Position numbers and translations under genes: made by a program. A model generated the notes under the pieces. The model saw nothing but the letters and a program-made list of their open reading frames with translations. It did no database searches and was not told where the DNA came from. Positions 51,038 to 60,782 of a stretch of 64,000 nucleotides of DNA are shown here, in pieces. Source of the stretch: Nocardioides iriomotensis (GTDB lineage Bacteria; Actinomycetota; Actinomycetes; Propionibacteriales; Nocardioidaceae); NCBI RefSeq assembly GCF_004168035.1, contig NZ_SDPU01000018.1, positions 1 through 64,000 of the forward strand, written 5' to 3'. How positions within the stretch are numbered: position 1 is the first letter of the stretch; every line of letters starts with the position of its first letter.

Positions 51038-52018
51038 TCAGGCGGTGGCGGGGGCGAAGACGGCCTCGAGGAGGTCGTCCGGGCGGGCGTCGGGGGCGGC
51101 GTTGGCGGCGCGGACGGCGGTGCGGATGTCCTCGGTGGCCTGCGCGCGGACCGCGTCGATGGCCGCCTGGTCGAGGACGCCGCGCTCGACCACGGACCGC
51201 TCGAACCGGATGATCGGGTCGCGGTCACGCCACTCGGAGATCTCCTCCTTGGTCCGGTAGAGGTTCTTGTCGGACTTGGAGTGGCCCTTCCAGCGGTAGG
51301 TCACGGACTCCACGAGGGTCGGGCCCTCGCCGTTGCGGGCGCGCTCGACGGCGGCGGCGACGACCTCGTTGACGGCCTCGACGTCGTTGCCGTCGACGGT
51401 GACGCCCGGGATGCCGTAGCCGACGGCACGGTCGGCGATGTTCTCGATGGCGAAGGACTTCTCGGTCGAGAAGGACATGCCGTACTTGTTGTTCTCGCAG
51501 AGGAAGATCACCGGCAGCTTCCAGATCGCGGCCAGGTTCACCGCCTCGTGGAACGCGCCCTCGTTGGCGGCGCCGTCGCCGAAGAAGCTCACGACGACAC
51601 GGTCCAGCCCCTGCAGCTGGTAGGCGAGGCCGGCGCCGGCGGCGATCGGGATGCCGCCTGCGACGATGCCGTTGGCGCCGAGGTTGCCGGTCGCGACGTC
51701 GGCGATGTGCATCGAGCCGCCGCGGCCGCGGCAGTAGCCGGTCTCCTTGGCGAGAAGCTCGGCCATCATCCGCTCGAGGTCGGCACCCTTGGCGATGCAG
51801 TGCCCGTGCCCGCGGTGGGTCGAGGTGATGGCGTCGTCGTCGCGCAGCGCGAAGCAGGTGCCGGTCGCGGAGGCCTCCTGCCCGATGGACAGGTGCATGG
51901 TGCCGTGCATCAGGCCGCGGGCGAAGAGGTCGTCCACGGCCTCCTCGAAGCGGCGGATCTGCCACATGGTCCTCAGGGTGCGGGTGGCCGTCGTCGCGTC
52001 GTCGCCGAGCTTGCTCAT
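51038..52018 (-). CDS. 2-oxo acid/acetoin dehydrogenase E1 alpha subunit
   Basis: A 326-residue thiamine-diphosphate subunit, with [20 protein letters not shown] near residue 70 and the cofactor motif [20 protein letters not shown] near 145 followed by CENNKYGMS. It resembles AcoA and PdhA. ATG 52018 has AGGA 8 bases upstream. A perfect palindrome at 52033-52046 lies 15-28 bp upstream of the start. Sugar-inducible control by the SorC-type regulator is inferred. Confidence 0.9.
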   Translation of the reverse strand: MSKLGDDATTATRTLRTMWQIRRFEEAVDDLFARGLMHGTMHLSIGQEASATGTCFALRDDDAITSTHRGHGHCIAKGADLERMMAELLAKETGYCRGRGGSMHIADVATGNLGANGIVAGGIPIAAGAGLAYQLQGLDRVVVSFFGDGAANEGAFHEAVNLAAIWKLPVIFLCENNKYGMSFSTEKSFAIENIADRAVGYGIPGVTVDGNDVEAVNEVVAAAVERARNGEGPTLVESVTYRWKGHSKSDKNLYRTKEEISEWRDRDPIIRFERSVVERGVLDQAAIDAVRAQATEDIRTAVRAANAAPDARPDDLLEAVFAPATA

Positions 52019-52032
52019 GCTACGGTCCTATC

Positions 52033-52046
52033 TGCACATCTGTGCA
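52033..52046. promoter_or_regulatory. Palindromic operator upstream of the E1-alpha gene
   Basis: TGCACA-TC-TGTGCA is a perfect 6+6 palindrome 15 bp upstream of the E1-alpha ATG. Near-copies lie in the SorC promoter at 48647 and 48668, and I saw none elsewhere. It is the probable binding site of that SorC-family protein, repressing or activating the dehydrogenase operon. Confidence 0.6.
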
Positions 52047-52438
52047 TATGGTTTTCACGTATGTACGCACGGTAGGTGACGGACGTCACCGCTGGCAAGA
52101 CCCGAACGGACCAGCCCCCCGGATTCCGGAAGACGTCCGGCGAGAGAGTTCACAGACCGGACACAGCGGGCGTGGGCGCCGGAAACATCGAATGCCTAGC
52201 GTCGTCGTCACGACCCCGGGAGCCCCGGCCCTCCCTGGAGATCCCGGGGTCGTCGGAACACCGATCGCGCCGGCCACGGGCCCGCCCTTGGGACTGGTCG
52301 AGAAGCAACGGGCTCCGGGACAACGGCGTCCCGGTGGCCCGTGGCCGGCGACGATCGCCCGGTCCGGCGCGCCGTTCGTTTTCACTGCTGAAACACGACC
52401 GCGACGCGGGGATAACGTCTGCTTCCTAGCGTGGCCGC
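52047..52438. other. Non-coding gap between E1-alpha and nirD-like gene
   Basis: No credible gene is seen in these 392 bp. The right side of the dehydrogenase promoter lies at the left end. A hairpin-like dyad CGACCCCGGGA (52211-52221) / TCCCGGGGTCG (52242-52252), with a 20-base loop, lies in the middle; it could be a binding site or structured RNA. Composition is less biased than coding regions. Confidence 0.5.
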
Positions 52439-52825
52439 GTGGGGACGATCGCATCGACGCCGGCGGCCGCCGAGGGCGCCGAGGACGGGTGGAACCCGGT
52501 CTGCGCCTTCGTGGCGCTCCCCGTCGAGCGCGGCGTCACCGCGCTCGCGCAGGGCACGGCGGTGGCACTGTTCCGCACGTACGACGACCAGGTCTACGCG
52601 CTGGGCAACCACGACCCGCTGACCCGCACCGGCGTGCTCGCGAAGGGCATCGTCGGCACCCGCGGGGGCGTGCCGTTCGTGGCGTCGCCCGTGCACCGCA
52701 AGGCCTTCGACCTGCGCACCGGCCGCTGCCTCGACGACCCGCACGTGTCGGTGCCCAGTTACCCGGTCCGGATCGTCGACGGGACGGTGTACGTCGGCCC
52801 GCGGCTCACGTTCCGCGGCCCGTGA
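52439..52825 (+). CDS. NirD-like small subunit of nitrite reductase, solitary
   Basis: A 128-residue Rieske-fold protein of the NirD type: WNPVCAFVALPVERGVTALA near residue 17, VALFRTYDDQVYALGNHDPL near 43, and GIVGTRGGVPFVASPVHRKA and FDLRTGRCLDDPHVSV near 70-100. The CxH...CxxH cluster ligands of true Rieske proteins are lacking, as normal for NirD. NirD usually works with the large siroheme subunit NirB, which is not in the window, so this gene is an orphan here. Start GTG 52439. Confidence 0.85.
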   Translation: MGTIASTPAAAEGAEDGWNPVCAFVALPVERGVTALAQGTAVALFRTYDDQVYALGNHDPLTRTGVLAKGIVGTRGGVPFVASPVHRKAFDLRTGRCLDDPHVSVPSYPVRIVDGTVYVGPRLTFRGP

Positions 52826-52837
52826 GCCAGGGACGGG

Positions 52838-53317
52838 TCAGCCGGTGGTCACGACGAGCGCGGTGGCGATCGCGGCGACACCCTCGCCGCGGCCGGTGAG
52901 GCCGAGGCCGTCGGTGGTCGTCGCCGACACCGTGACCGGCGCACCGGCGGCCTGCGACAGCGCCAGCTGCGCCTCGGCCCGGCGGGGCCCGATCCGCGGC
53001 CGGTTGCCGATCACCTGGACCGCGACGTTGCCGATCTCGTAGCCGGCGGCGCGGACGCGCCGGGCCGTCTCGGCCAGGAGCCGCGCACCGGACGCGCCGG
53101 CCCACTCCGGCTCCGCCGTACCGAAGTGGGAGCCGAGGTCGCCGAGGCCCGCGGCCGACAGCAGCGCGTCGCAGCACGCGTGCGCGGCGACGTCGCCGTC
53201 GGAGTGCCCGGCCAGACCCTGCGGCTCGTCCGGGAAGGCCAGTCCGGCCAGGTGCATCGGGACGCCGTCGGCGAGCTTGTGCACGTCGGTGCCGATGCCG
53301 GTGCGGGGGAGAGGCAT
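52838..53317 (-). CDS. ispF: 2-C-methyl-D-erythritol 2,4-cyclodiphosphate synthase
   Basis: A 159-residue MEP-pathway enzyme that cyclises CDP-methylerythritol phosphate. [13 protein letters not shown] near residue 6 holds metal-binding Asp and His, [20 protein letters not shown] near 35 holds further ligands, [16 protein letters not shown] follows, and [18 protein letters not shown] closes the protein. ATG 53317 gives the standard length. In many relatives ispF directly follows ispD; here they are 9 kb apart, separated by the polyol/dehydrogenase cluster. Confidence 0.95.
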   Translation of the reverse strand: MPLPRTGIGTDVHKLADGVPMHLAGLAFPDEPQGLAGHSDGDVAAHACCDALLSAAGLGDLGSHFGTAEPEWAGASGARLLAETARRVRAAGYEIGNVAVQVIGNRPRIGPRRAEAQLALSQAAGAPVTVSATTTDGLGLTGRGEGVAAIATALVVTTG

Positions 53318-53359
53318 GCCCGCATCATGCCCGGGTGCCGGCCCGTCCGCCTTGCCGGG

Positions 53360-54904
53360 ATGAGCGAACATGGAGGTGTGACGACGGAGGTGCGCAGGTC
53401 GCGCTGGTACCTCGCGCTGGCGGGTGCCATCGCGGGCGGGGCCGGCGTCGCGGTCGCGCACGCGCTGACGAACCTGCTGAACGCCCGGGCCACCCCGATC
53501 CAGTCGGTCGCCGAGGTGGTCATCGCGATCACGCCCGGACCGGTCGCCGAGCTGCTCATCGGCCTCGTCGGCCGCAACGACAAGCCGATCCTGGTCGCGG
53601 GCGTGACGCTGGCGGTCCTCGGGCTCGGCGCCCTGGCCGGCGTGCTCAGCGCGCGGAGCCGGGTGCTGCCCAACCTCGTCTTCCTCGCGATGTTCGTCCT
53701 GGCCTTCGTGGCCGCCCTGGTGCGTCCGGGCTTCACCGCCGTCTCCGTGCTGCCGCTGGCCGCCGGCGCCGTCACCTGGGTGGTGCTGCTCGCCGTGCTG
53801 GTCGACGCGGTCCCGGAGGAGCGGCCCGCCGAGGCGGAGCGGCCGGTGGGCTCCCGCCGGTTCGTGCTGCTCGCGGGCGCGACCACCGTGCTGGCGATCG
53901 GGGTCGGCGTGAGCGGCCGGTTCTTCGGTCGCAGCCGGCGGGCGATCGAGACGACCCGGCGGCTGCTGCGGCTCCCGGCGACGCGTGGCGTCGCACCGGC
54001 CGGCGCCGAGGTGGGGCTCGCCGGCCTGACGCCGTGGCGGGTGCCGAACAACGCGTTCTACCGGATCGACACCGCGCTGGTGCTGCCGGCGATCGACCCG
54101 ACCGAGTGGCGGCTGCGCGTGCACGGGATGGTCGACAGGGAGGTCACGCTGACCTACCAGGACCTGCTCGACACCGAGCTCACCGAGGCCTGGGTGACGC
54201 TGTGCTGCGTCTCCAACGAGGTGGGCGGCGACCTGATCGGCAACGCCTGGTGGAGCGGCGTGCGCATCGCCGACGTGCTCGCCCGCGCCGGGGTGTCGCC
54301 CGACGCCGACGCGGTCAAGCAGACCTCGGCGGACGGCTGGACCTGCGGTACGCCGATCGAGGCGCTCACCGACGGCCGCGACGCGCTGCTCGCGGTCGCC
54401 ATGAACGGCCGGCCCCTCCCGGTCGACCACGGCTTCCCGGTGCGCATGGTGGTGCCCGGGCTCTACGGCTTCGTGTCGGCGACGAAGTGGGTCGTCGACC
54501 TCGAGGTGACCCGCTTCGACAAGTTCACGGCCTACTGGACCGAGCGCGGCTGGTCGGCCCAGGGCCCGGTCAAGACGCAGTCGCGGATCGAGGTGCCGCG
54601 CAACCGCGACGAGGTCGCGTCCGGCCGGGTGCGCGTCGGCGGTCAGGCCTGGGCGCAGCACACCGGCATCGAGCGGGTCGAGGTGCGGCTGGACGGCAAC
54701 GCCTGGGCCGAGGCCGTGCTGGGTGGGGTGCCGAGCACCGACACCTGGGTGCAGTGGTCCGCGACGCTCGACGTGCCGCCGGGGGACCACACCCTGGCGG
54801 TGCGCGCGACCGACAAGAGCGGCTACACCCAGACCGCCGCAATCGCCGACGTCGTGCCGGACGGCGCCACCGGCTGGCACACGATCGGGTTCACGGCGTC
54901 ATGA
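53360..54904 (+). CDS. Membrane-anchored molybdopterin oxidoreductase, sulfite-oxidase fold
   Basis: A 514-residue protein. The N-terminal part has about five membrane helices (residues 12-170), a linker with [19 protein letters not shown], then the sulfite-oxidase-type molybdopterin domain with [15 protein letters not shown] near 228 and the Mo-coordinating Cys in [20 protein letters not shown] near 282. A C-terminal Mo-cofactor dimerisation domain with [19 protein letters not shown] follows near 435. GTG 53378 is an alternative start. The catalytic domain should face outside. Natural substrate unknown; relatives are called MsrP/YedY-like. Confidence 0.88.
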   Translation: MSEHGGVTTEVRRSRWYLALAGAIAGGAGVAVAHALTNLLNARATPIQSVAEVVIAITPGPVAELLIGLVGRNDKPILVAGVTLAVLGLGALAGVLSARSRVLPNLVFLAMFVLAFVAALVRPGFTAVSVLPLAAGAVTWVVLLAVLVDAVPEERPAEAERPVGSRRFVLLAGATTVLAIGVGVSGRFFGRSRRAIETTRRLLRLPATRGVAPAGAEVGLAGLTPWRVPNNAFYRIDTALVLPAIDPTEWRLRVHGMVDREVTLTYQDLLDTELTEAWVTLCCVSNEVGGDLIGNAWWSGVRIADVLARAGVSPDADAVKQTSADGWTCGTPIEALTDGRDALLAVAMNGRPLPVDHGFPVRMVVPGLYGFVSATKWVVDLEVTRFDKFTAYWTERGWSAQGPVKTQSRIEVPRNRDEVASGRVRVGGQAWAQHTGIERVEVRLDGNAWAEAVLGGVPSTDTWVQWSATLDVPPGDHTLAVRATDKSGYTQTAAIADVVPDGATGWHTIGFTAS

Positions 54905-56075
54905 CGGGCGACGTCCGCGGGAGCGGCACGTCCGCCGGGTGGATCACGTAGACGAGGCCGCGCGAGCGCAGCCAGACCCGCTCGAACGCCGCGCGCGGGT
55001 AGACCGTGCGCACCTCGTCGTTGCTCGGCACCCGGTGCGACGCCGGGTCGTTGACGATCACGTCGCCGTGCTCGTCGAACCCGACGATCACCAGTAGGTG
55101 CCCGGAGGTGCGGTAGCCGGCCATCGGCAGGTCGTCCTTCTCGAACGCCACCGACGCCACGAGCGGGATCCCGGCGGCGACGTACTCCTCGGCCTCCGCG
55201 ACGTCGCGCAGCCGGGTCACGAACGCCTCGGTGCCGTACAGCGCGGCGTAGGCGGTGTTGAAGGACCAGTTGCCGGCGCCGTGGTAAGCGTGGTCGAAGG
55301 TGAAGCGCACCGCGTGGTCGACGAAGCGGTCGCGGTAGCCGGGATCGACCCAGTCGTACTCCTCGGGCGACGGGCCGAGCCCCCAGGTGCCGAGCACCAT
55401 CGAGATCGACGTCGGCGAGCACCAGGACTCGCCGCCGCTGGCCCACTGCGGGTACTCGCCGCGGTGCAGCTGCTGGGAGTACGGCGGGACCTCGACCTCG
55501 CGGCCGTGCCCGGTGCCGCCGGGGCGACTCGGGTCCGGGCCGGTCGTCGGGCCGCCGGAGACGACCGCGGAGACCAGCGACAGCGTCGGGCGCGCGTCGC
55601 TGCCGGCGGGGCGCAGCAGCGTGACCCGCAGCTGGTAGGCCTGCCAGCGGGTCCCGTGGGTGGCGACGAGCTCCTCGACGCGCACGCGGGTCGTCTCGTC
55701 GCGCTGGTCGCGGACGGTCGTCGGGTGGATCGCGGTGTCGGTCTCGGCCCAGCGGCCGAGGACCCACCAGCGAGACCAGCGCACGCCGTCCTGGCTGGCG
55801 CGGGCCTCGACCTCGATCCAGGAGCCGTCGGGCGTGCGGGCGTTCCACGACGGCACCAGGTCGCTGAAGGCGTGACCCGGTCGCACCTCCGGCGACAGCC
55901 ACGACGACCAGGTGTAGCCGCGCGCGCTGCCGTCGCCGAACGGGTCGGTGTAGCTGCGGCAGCCGGCGTCCTCGCCGTACTCGAGCCCCTCGGGGGTGGC
56001 CAGGGTGCCGACGTGCGTGCCGGCGGCGAGCTCCGCGTCGCGCCAGACGTGCAGGGAGATCTGCGGCGTCACCAT
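54891..56075 (-). CDS. C39-like peptidase domain protein (second of a tandem pair)
   Basis: A 394-residue protein with two parts: an N-terminal beta-rich region (about 1-190) with [20 protein letters not shown], and a papain-like C39-type domain with [20 protein letters not shown] near residue 215 (catalytic Cys), [20 protein letters not shown] near 325 (His, Asp). No clear signal peptide. It overlaps the upstream paralogue by 7 bp and is clearly similar throughout, so the two arose by duplication. It overlaps the molybdopterin gene end by 14 bp on the other strand. Substrate unknown. Confidence 0.8.
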   Translation of the reverse strand: MVTPQISLHVWRDAELAAGTHVGTLATPEGLEYGEDAGCRSYTDPFGDGSARGYTWSSWLSPEVRPGHAFSDLVPSWNARTPDGSWIEVEARASQDGVRWSRWWVLGRWAETDTAIHPTTVRDQRDETTRVRVEELVATHGTRWQAYQLRVTLLRPAGSDARPTLSLVSAVVSGGPTTGPDPSRPGGTGHGREVEVPPYSQQLHRGEYPQWASGGESWCSPTSISMVLGTWGLGPSPEEYDWVDPGYRDRFVDHAVRFTFDHAYHGAGNWSFNTAYAALYGTEAFVTRLRDVAEAEEYVAAGIPLVASVAFEKDDLPMAGYRTSGHLLVIVGFDEHGDVIVNDPASHRVPSNDEVRTVYPRAAFERVWLRSRGLVYVIHPADVPLPRTSPVMTP

Positions 56076-57352
56076 GCCGTGGAGGCACCTCGGGCGGGGA
56101 GGGGGTGCGCCTTGTCGTGCACGACGTAGCCGACGCCGCCGGAGCCGCCGGCGGGGCCGCGCTTGAGCCAGGCGTTCTCGAACTGGGCGCGGTCGTAGAC
56201 CCGGCGCACGCCGTCGTTGCTCGCCGCGGCGGGGTCGTTGACCACGACGTCGCCGTCGGCGGTGAAGCCGACTACGACGAGCAGGTGGCCGTTGGTCGAG
56301 GAGATCGGGGCCCCGCTGAGCTGGCCCCGACCGAACGTGACCGACGTGATGACCGGGACGCCGGCGCGCACCAGCGTCTCGACGCCGCGCATTGACGCGA
56401 ACCGGGTGACGAACGCCTTGTCGGTCAGGGTCGCGGCGTAGGCGGTGTTGAACGGCCAGTTGCCGGTGCCGTCGTAGCCGTGGTCGTAGGTCATCCGGGC
56501 GACGTGGTCGACGACCCGGTCCGGGTGGCTGCGCCCGACCCAGGCGGTCTCCGCGTCGCTCGGCAGTGCCTCGTAGTAGGCGAGCACCATCGCGAGCGAG
56601 GTGGGCGAGCACCACGCCTCGCCGCCGCCGCCGTACGCCGGGAAGTGGCCCTCGTGGACCATCTGGCTGAACGCCGGGACGGGGAGCTCGACGGGGGTGC
56701 TGCTGCGCGGGCGGCTGGTCCTCACGGACGTGGACGCGGGGATCGCGGACGCGACGGCACCGACGACGTCGACCCTCGGGGTCGCGGGCGAGCCGACCTT
56801 GCGGAGCAGCGTGACGCGCACCTGCCAGGACGTCATCGGCGTCGCCGCGACGAGCGTGTCGGTGGCGACCCGCGCAAGGTCGTCGGTCTGGCTGCCGCGG
56901 GAGGTACGCCGGAACTGCTGGTCGCCGGACGCCCAGCGTCCCAGGTCGTCCCAGCTGCTGGTGCGGCCGTCGGCGGTGCGCCCGCGGAGCTGGACCCGCA
57001 GGAGCGTGCCCTCCGGCGTCGCGGCGTCCCAGGAGGGGACGAGCTCGGTGAACGCGAACCCGGGCGTCGCCCAGGGCGACGTCCACGAGCCGCGCTGGTA
57101 GGTCGCGCGGCCGACCTTGCTGGTCGCGGTCGGGGCGTCGAGCCGGACCGTGCCCCTGGCGACGCGGACCGCCTTCGCGGTGCCGGTCGCGAGCGCGGCG
57201 CCGGCGTCCCAGGCGGCGTAGGCGACCCTGCGGCTGCCGGGAGCGGCGGCCTTCGCGTCGGCCGGCGTCGTGACGAGCGTCGCACCGGCGGCGAGGGTGA
57301 GGGCGGCGAGGGCGACCGGCAGGGCCGGCCGGAGGCGGGGAAGCACCAGCAA
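56069..57352 (-). CDS. Secreted C39-like peptidase domain protein
   Basis: A 427-residue protein with an N-terminal Sec signal (LALTLAAGATLVTTPADAKA-type, cleavage near residue 33). A beta-rich domain (about 45-210) with FAFTELVPSWDAATPEGTLL follows, then a C39-like domain with GGGEAWCSPTSLAMVLAYYE near 245 (catalytic Cys) and HLLVVVGFTADGDVVVNDPA near 365 (His, Asp). Whether it cuts peptides or acts as a cell-wall amidase-like enzyme is not clear. The downstream paralogue lacks the signal peptide, so the pair may work on different sides of the membrane. Confidence 0.85.
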   Translation of the reverse strand: MLVLPRLRPALPVALAALTLAAGATLVTTPADAKAAAPGSRRVAYAAWDAGAALATGTAKAVRVARGTVRLDAPTATSKVGRATYQRGSWTSPWATPGFAFTELVPSWDAATPEGTLLRVQLRGRTADGRTSSWDDLGRWASGDQQFRRTSRGSQTDDLARVATDTLVAATPMTSWQVRVTLLRKVGSPATPRVDVVGAVASAIPASTSVRTSRPRSSTPVELPVPAFSQMVHEGHFPAYGGGGEAWCSPTSLAMVLAYYEALPSDAETAWVGRSHPDRVVDHVARMTYDHGYDGTGNWPFNTAYAATLTDKAFVTRFASMRGVETLVRAGVPVITSVTFGRGQLSGAPISSTNGHLLVVVGFTADGDVVVNDPAAASNDGVRRVYDRAQFENAWLKRGPAGGSGGVGYVVHDKAHPLPARGASTAW

Positions 57353-57482
57353 ACTCTACGACCTCCGTCCCAGGAGTTGACTCTTTTCCCAACCGTCTCG
57401 CCACCGCGCCGGGTCGGTCGCGGCCCTCAGCCTGCCGTGGCGCGGTGCGGGGCGCCACGTTGTTGCTCGTTAGTCTTGGCGC

Positions 57483-58910
57483 GTGACATTGCGGCTCTAC
57501 GACACGGTGACCAGGCAGGTCCGCGACTTCGTCCCGCTCGAGGCGGGCAAGGTCGGCATCTACCTGTGCGGTCTGACCGTGCAGTCCGAGCCGCACGTGG
57601 GCCACGTCCGGTCGGGCGTGAACTTCGACGTGCTGAGGCGCTGGCTCGAGTCGCGCGGCTACGACGTCACCTTCATCCGCAACATCACCGACATCGACGA
57701 CAAGATCCTGGTGAAGTCGGCGGAGCAGGGCCGCCCCTGGTACAACCTCGCCTACGCCATGCGGCGCGAGCTCGACGCGGCGTACGCCGCCCTCAACGTC
57801 GAGCCGCCGACCTACGAGCCCGCCGCGACCGGCCACGTGCCCGAGATGATCGAGCTGATCCTCCGGCTGATCACCAAGGGTCACGCGTACGCCGCCGAGG
57901 ACGGGTCCGGCGACGTCTACTTCGACGTCCGCTCGTGGCCGCAGTACGGCGAGCTGACCGGGCAGCGGATCGACGACATGGAGGCAGCAGAGGTAGCCGC
58001 CGATCCTCAGTCGATTGCCAGGAAGCGCGACCCGCGCGACTTCGCGCTGTGGAAGGGCTGGAAGAAGGAGACCGAGCCCGAGACCGCCGCGTGGCCCTCG
58101 CCGTGGGGGCCCGGCCGTCCCGGCTGGCACATCGAGTGCTCGGCGATGGCGCTGAAGTACCTCGGTGGCGCGTTCGACATCCACGGCGGCGGCGTCGACC
58201 TGCGGTTCCCGCACCACGAGAACGAGCAGGCGCAGTCGCGCGCGGCCGGCTTCGGCTTCGCGTCGTACTGGATGCACAACGCGTGGATCACGACGGCCGG
58301 CGAGAAGATGAGCAAGTCGCTCGGCAACTCACTGACCATCCCGTCCGTGCTGCAGCGCACCCGCGCGATCGACCTGCGGTTCTACATGGTCGCGGCGCAC
58401 TACCGGTCGCACGTGGAGTTCTCCTTCGAGGCGCTCGACGAGGCCGCGCAGGGCTTCCAGCGGATCGAGCACTTCCTGGAGCGGGCGCGCGACGTGCTCG
58501 GCGAGGTCGAGCCCGGCACCTGGTGCGCGGAGTTCGAGACCGCGATGGACGACGACCTCGGCACGCCTACCGCGGTCGCCGCGATCTACGACGTGGTGCG
58601 CGCGGGCAACAAGCTGCTCGCCGCCGGGCCGTCCGACGCGCTGCGCGGGGCCGCCGCGTCGGTGCGGGCGATGCTCGCCGTCCTCGGGGTCGACCCCTTC
58701 GACGAACAATGGACCGCCGGCGGCTCGTCCGCGCGTGAGGAGAAGCTCACCACCGCGGTCGACGCGCTGGTCGCCTCGCTGCTGCAGCAGCGGCAGGAGG
58801 CCCGCGTCGCCAAGGACTTCGCGACCGCCGACGCGATCCGCGACCAGCTCAAGGGTGCCGGGATCGACCTGGAGGACACCCCCGACGGACCGAAGTGGAG
58901 CCTCGACTGA
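57483..58910 (+). CDS. cysS: Cysteinyl-tRNA synthetase
   Basis: A 475-residue class I synthetase. [20 protein letters not shown] near residues 29-48 contains the HxGH motif and the first zinc Cys, [15 protein letters not shown] near 218 the further zinc ligands, and KMSKSLGNS near 278 the KMSKS loop. Cys-activating class; the related MshC of mycothiol synthesis is shorter and lacks the anticodon domain present here (after about 400). Start GTG 57483. Its stop overlaps the rlmB ATG (TGATG). Confidence 0.93.
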   Translation: MTLRLYDTVTRQVRDFVPLEAGKVGIYLCGLTVQSEPHVGHVRSGVNFDVLRRWLESRGYDVTFIRNITDIDDKILVKSAEQGRPWYNLAYAMRRELDAAYAALNVEPPTYEPAATGHVPEMIELILRLITKGHAYAAEDGSGDVYFDVRSWPQYGELTGQRIDDMEAAEVAADPQSIARKRDPRDFALWKGWKKETEPETAAWPSPWGPGRPGWHIECSAMALKYLGGAFDIHGGGVDLRFPHHENEQAQSRAAGFGFASYWMHNAWITTAGEKMSKSLGNSLTIPSVLQRTRAIDLRFYMVAAHYRSHVEFSFEALDEAAQGFQRIEHFLERARDVLGEVEPGTWCAEFETAMDDDLGTPTAVAAIYDVVRAGNKLLAAGPSDALRGAAASVRAMLAVLGVDPFDEQWTAGGSSAREEKLTTAVDALVASLLQQRQEARVAKDFATADAIRDQLKGAGIDLEDTPDGPKWSLD

Positions 58911-59857
58911 TGGCGGGCAACTCGGCGCGACGTGGCGCCATCAAGAAGACCGGCAAGGGCAACCCGACCGCGGGGTCGGGCGGCCGGCGCCGCCGCGGCC
59001 TGGAGGGCAAGGGCCCGACGCCCAAGGCTAAGGACCGCGAGGGGCACAAGGCCTACAAGCAGGAGAAGCGGGCGCAGAAGTCCGCCGCCTCCCGGCCCAA
59101 GCGCACCGCGAAGACGGACTCCGAGTGGGTGGCCGGCCGCAACTCGGTGCTCGAGGCGCTGCGCGCCGGGATGCCGGTGACCACCGTGTACGTCGCCGAG
59201 GGCGCGGAGCGCGACGGCCGGCTGCGCGAGGTGTTCCGGATCGTGGCCGACCGCGGCATCTCGTTGCTCGAGGCGCCCCGCTCGGAGCTCGACCGGATGA
59301 CCAGCGGCGCGGTCCACCAGGGCCTCGCCGCGCGGGTGCCGGCCTACGAGTACGCCCACCCCGACGACCTCCTCGACCGGGCGCACGAGGCCGGCGAGCC
59401 GCCGCTGATCGTCGCGCTCGACTCCGTCACCGACCCGCGCAACCTGGGCGCGGTCGTGCGCTCGGCGGCGGGCTTCGGGGCCCACGGCGTGCTGATCCCC
59501 GAACGCCGGGCCGCCGGGATGACCGCGTCGGCGTGGAAGACGTCCGCCGGGGCGGCGTCGCGCATCCCGGTCGCCCAGGCCGTGAACCTCACCCGGCAGC
59601 TGAAGGCCTACCAGGAGGCCGGCTGCATGGTCGTCGGCCTCGCCGCCGACGGTGACGTGTCGCTGCCCGACCTCGACCTGGCCGACGGCCCGCTCGTGGT
59701 CGTGGTCGGCTCCGAGGGGGACGGTCTGTCCCGGCTCGTCGCGGAGACCTGCGACCAGCTGGTGTCGATCCCGATGGTCAACTCGCTGGAGTCGCTCAAC
59801 GCCGGGGTCGCCGCGTCGGTCACCCTGTACGCCGTCGCGCAGGCCCGGACCGCCTGA
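58910..59857 (+). CDS. rlmB: 23S rRNA 2'-O-ribose methyltransferase, RlmB/TrmH family
   Basis: A 315-residue SPOUT methyltransferase. A basic Lys/Arg-rich extension (residues 1-68) is followed by a substrate-binding domain ([20 protein letters not shown] near 73). The SPOUT knot holds [20 protein letters not shown] near 170, [14 protein letters not shown] near 263 and [20 protein letters not shown] near 285. It 2'-O-methylates a guanosine of 23S rRNA (G2251 type). ATG 58910 overlaps the cysS stop by one base. Confidence 0.93.
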   Translation: MAGNSARRGAIKKTGKGNPTAGSGGRRRRGLEGKGPTPKAKDREGHKAYKQEKRAQKSAASRPKRTAKTDSEWVAGRNSVLEALRAGMPVTTVYVAEGAERDGRLREVFRIVADRGISLLEAPRSELDRMTSGAVHQGLAARVPAYEYAHPDDLLDRAHEAGEPPLIVALDSVTDPRNLGAVVRSAAGFGAHGVLIPERRAAGMTASAWKTSAGAASRIPVAQAVNLTRQLKAYQEAGCMVVGLAADGDVSLPDLDLADGPLVVVVGSEGDGLSRLVAETCDQLVSIPMVNSLESLNAGVAASVTLYAVAQARTA

Positions 59858-59863
59858 CCGCGG

Positions 59864-60715
59864 TCAGCGCGCGAGCACCACGTCGAAGCGGGTGCTGCTC
59901 CAGTCGCGGCCCGGGCCCCGCCCGTCCGGGGTGGGCTCGTCGGCCGCGTGCACGTCGAACCTCCTGACCAGCGACGGGCGCACGCCGAAGACGCTGTCGC
60001 GACCGAGCAGCGGGTCGCCCTCGACGAACACGTGCGTCACCAGGTCGCGGTAGCCGTCCGCGGTCACCATCACGTGCAGGTGCGAGGCGCGCATCGGCGA
60101 CCGGCCGGTGGCGTCGAGGAGCGCGCCGACCGGTCCGTCGTGCGGGATCGGGTACGGCGTGGGAGTCACCGCCCAGAAGCGGAAGCCGCCCTCGCCGTCG
60201 GTGAACAGGTGCGCGCGCCCGCTGGTCCGCCCGTCGTCGTACTGGACGTCGTAGAAGCCCTCCTCGTCCGCCTCCCACACCTCGACGCGGGCACCTGCGA
60301 CGGGTCGGCCGTCGGTGTCGCGGACCGTGCCCTCGACCCAGCACGGCTGGCCGGGAGCGCCACCGGCGACGTCGCCGCCGAGCTCGATGCGGGGCGAGTC
60401 GTCGAGGAAGAACGGGCCGAGCACGGTCGCCTCGGTCGCGTCGGCGTGCTCGCTGCTGTTGACCACGACGGTCTGCATCGAGGCGCCGAGCACATCGGAG
60501 AGCAGGATGAACTCCTGGCGGTGCTCGTCGGTGATGTGGCCGACGGCGGTCAGGAAGTCGATGCCGCGCTGCCACTCCTCCTGGCTCGGGCGCACCTCGC
60601 GGAGGAACGCGTGCAGGTGCCGCACCAGCCCGGTCATGACCTCGCGCAGCCGCGGGTCGGGGGTGTCCTCGAACGACGCCAGCACGCCGGCGACGAGCTC
60701 GTCCTCGCGCGTCAT
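59864..60715 (-). CDS. Intradiol dioxygenase (catechol/hydroxyquinol 1,2-dioxygenase type)
   Basis: A 283-residue Fe(III) ring-cleavage enzyme. The N-terminal helical dioxygenase domain (about 1-100) is followed by the catalytic barrel. Candidate iron ligands: Tyr in GFYDVQY near residue 159, Tyr in TPTPYPIP near 193, and two His in [10 protein letters not shown] near 217. Dioxygenase N-terminal domain and length favour hydroxyquinol- or catechol-type substrates over protocatechuate. It is alone, without maleylacetate reductase or muconate genes, and is convergent with rlmB. Confidence 0.87.
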   Translation of the reverse strand: MTREDELVAGVLASFEDTPDPRLREVMTGLVRHLHAFLREVRPSQEEWQRGIDFLTAVGHITDEHRQEFILLSDVLGASMQTVVVNSSEHADATEATVLGPFFLDDSPRIELGGDVAGGAPGQPCWVEGTVRDTDGRPVAGARVEVWEADEEGFYDVQYDDGRTSGRAHLFTDGEGGFRFWAVTPTPYPIPHDGPVGALLDATGRSPMRASHLHVMVTADGYRDLVTHVFVEGDPLLGRDSVFGVRPSLVRRFDVHAADEPTPDGRGPGRDWSSTRFDVVLAR

Positions 60716-60782
60716 GGCGCCACCCTGCTCCCTCCGGGCGGGTCCGGTCCAGAGCTCGGGCCTGAGCCGCTCGGAGCCGGGG

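Noticed and set aside
47797-51213. 1138-codon plus-strand open frame
   Set aside because: Antisense to the SorC, E2 and E1-beta genes. Composition is repetitive and no family motif is visible.
52439-52825. True Rieske iron-sulfur protein
   Set aside because: The CxH and CxxH ligand pairs are missing; pattern matches NirD, which does not bind a cluster.
56076-58277. N-terminal extension of the C39-like gene, giving 1128 codons
   Set aside because: It would run through the upstream C39 paralogue and cysS in wrong frames; similarity begins only at the ATG 56075.
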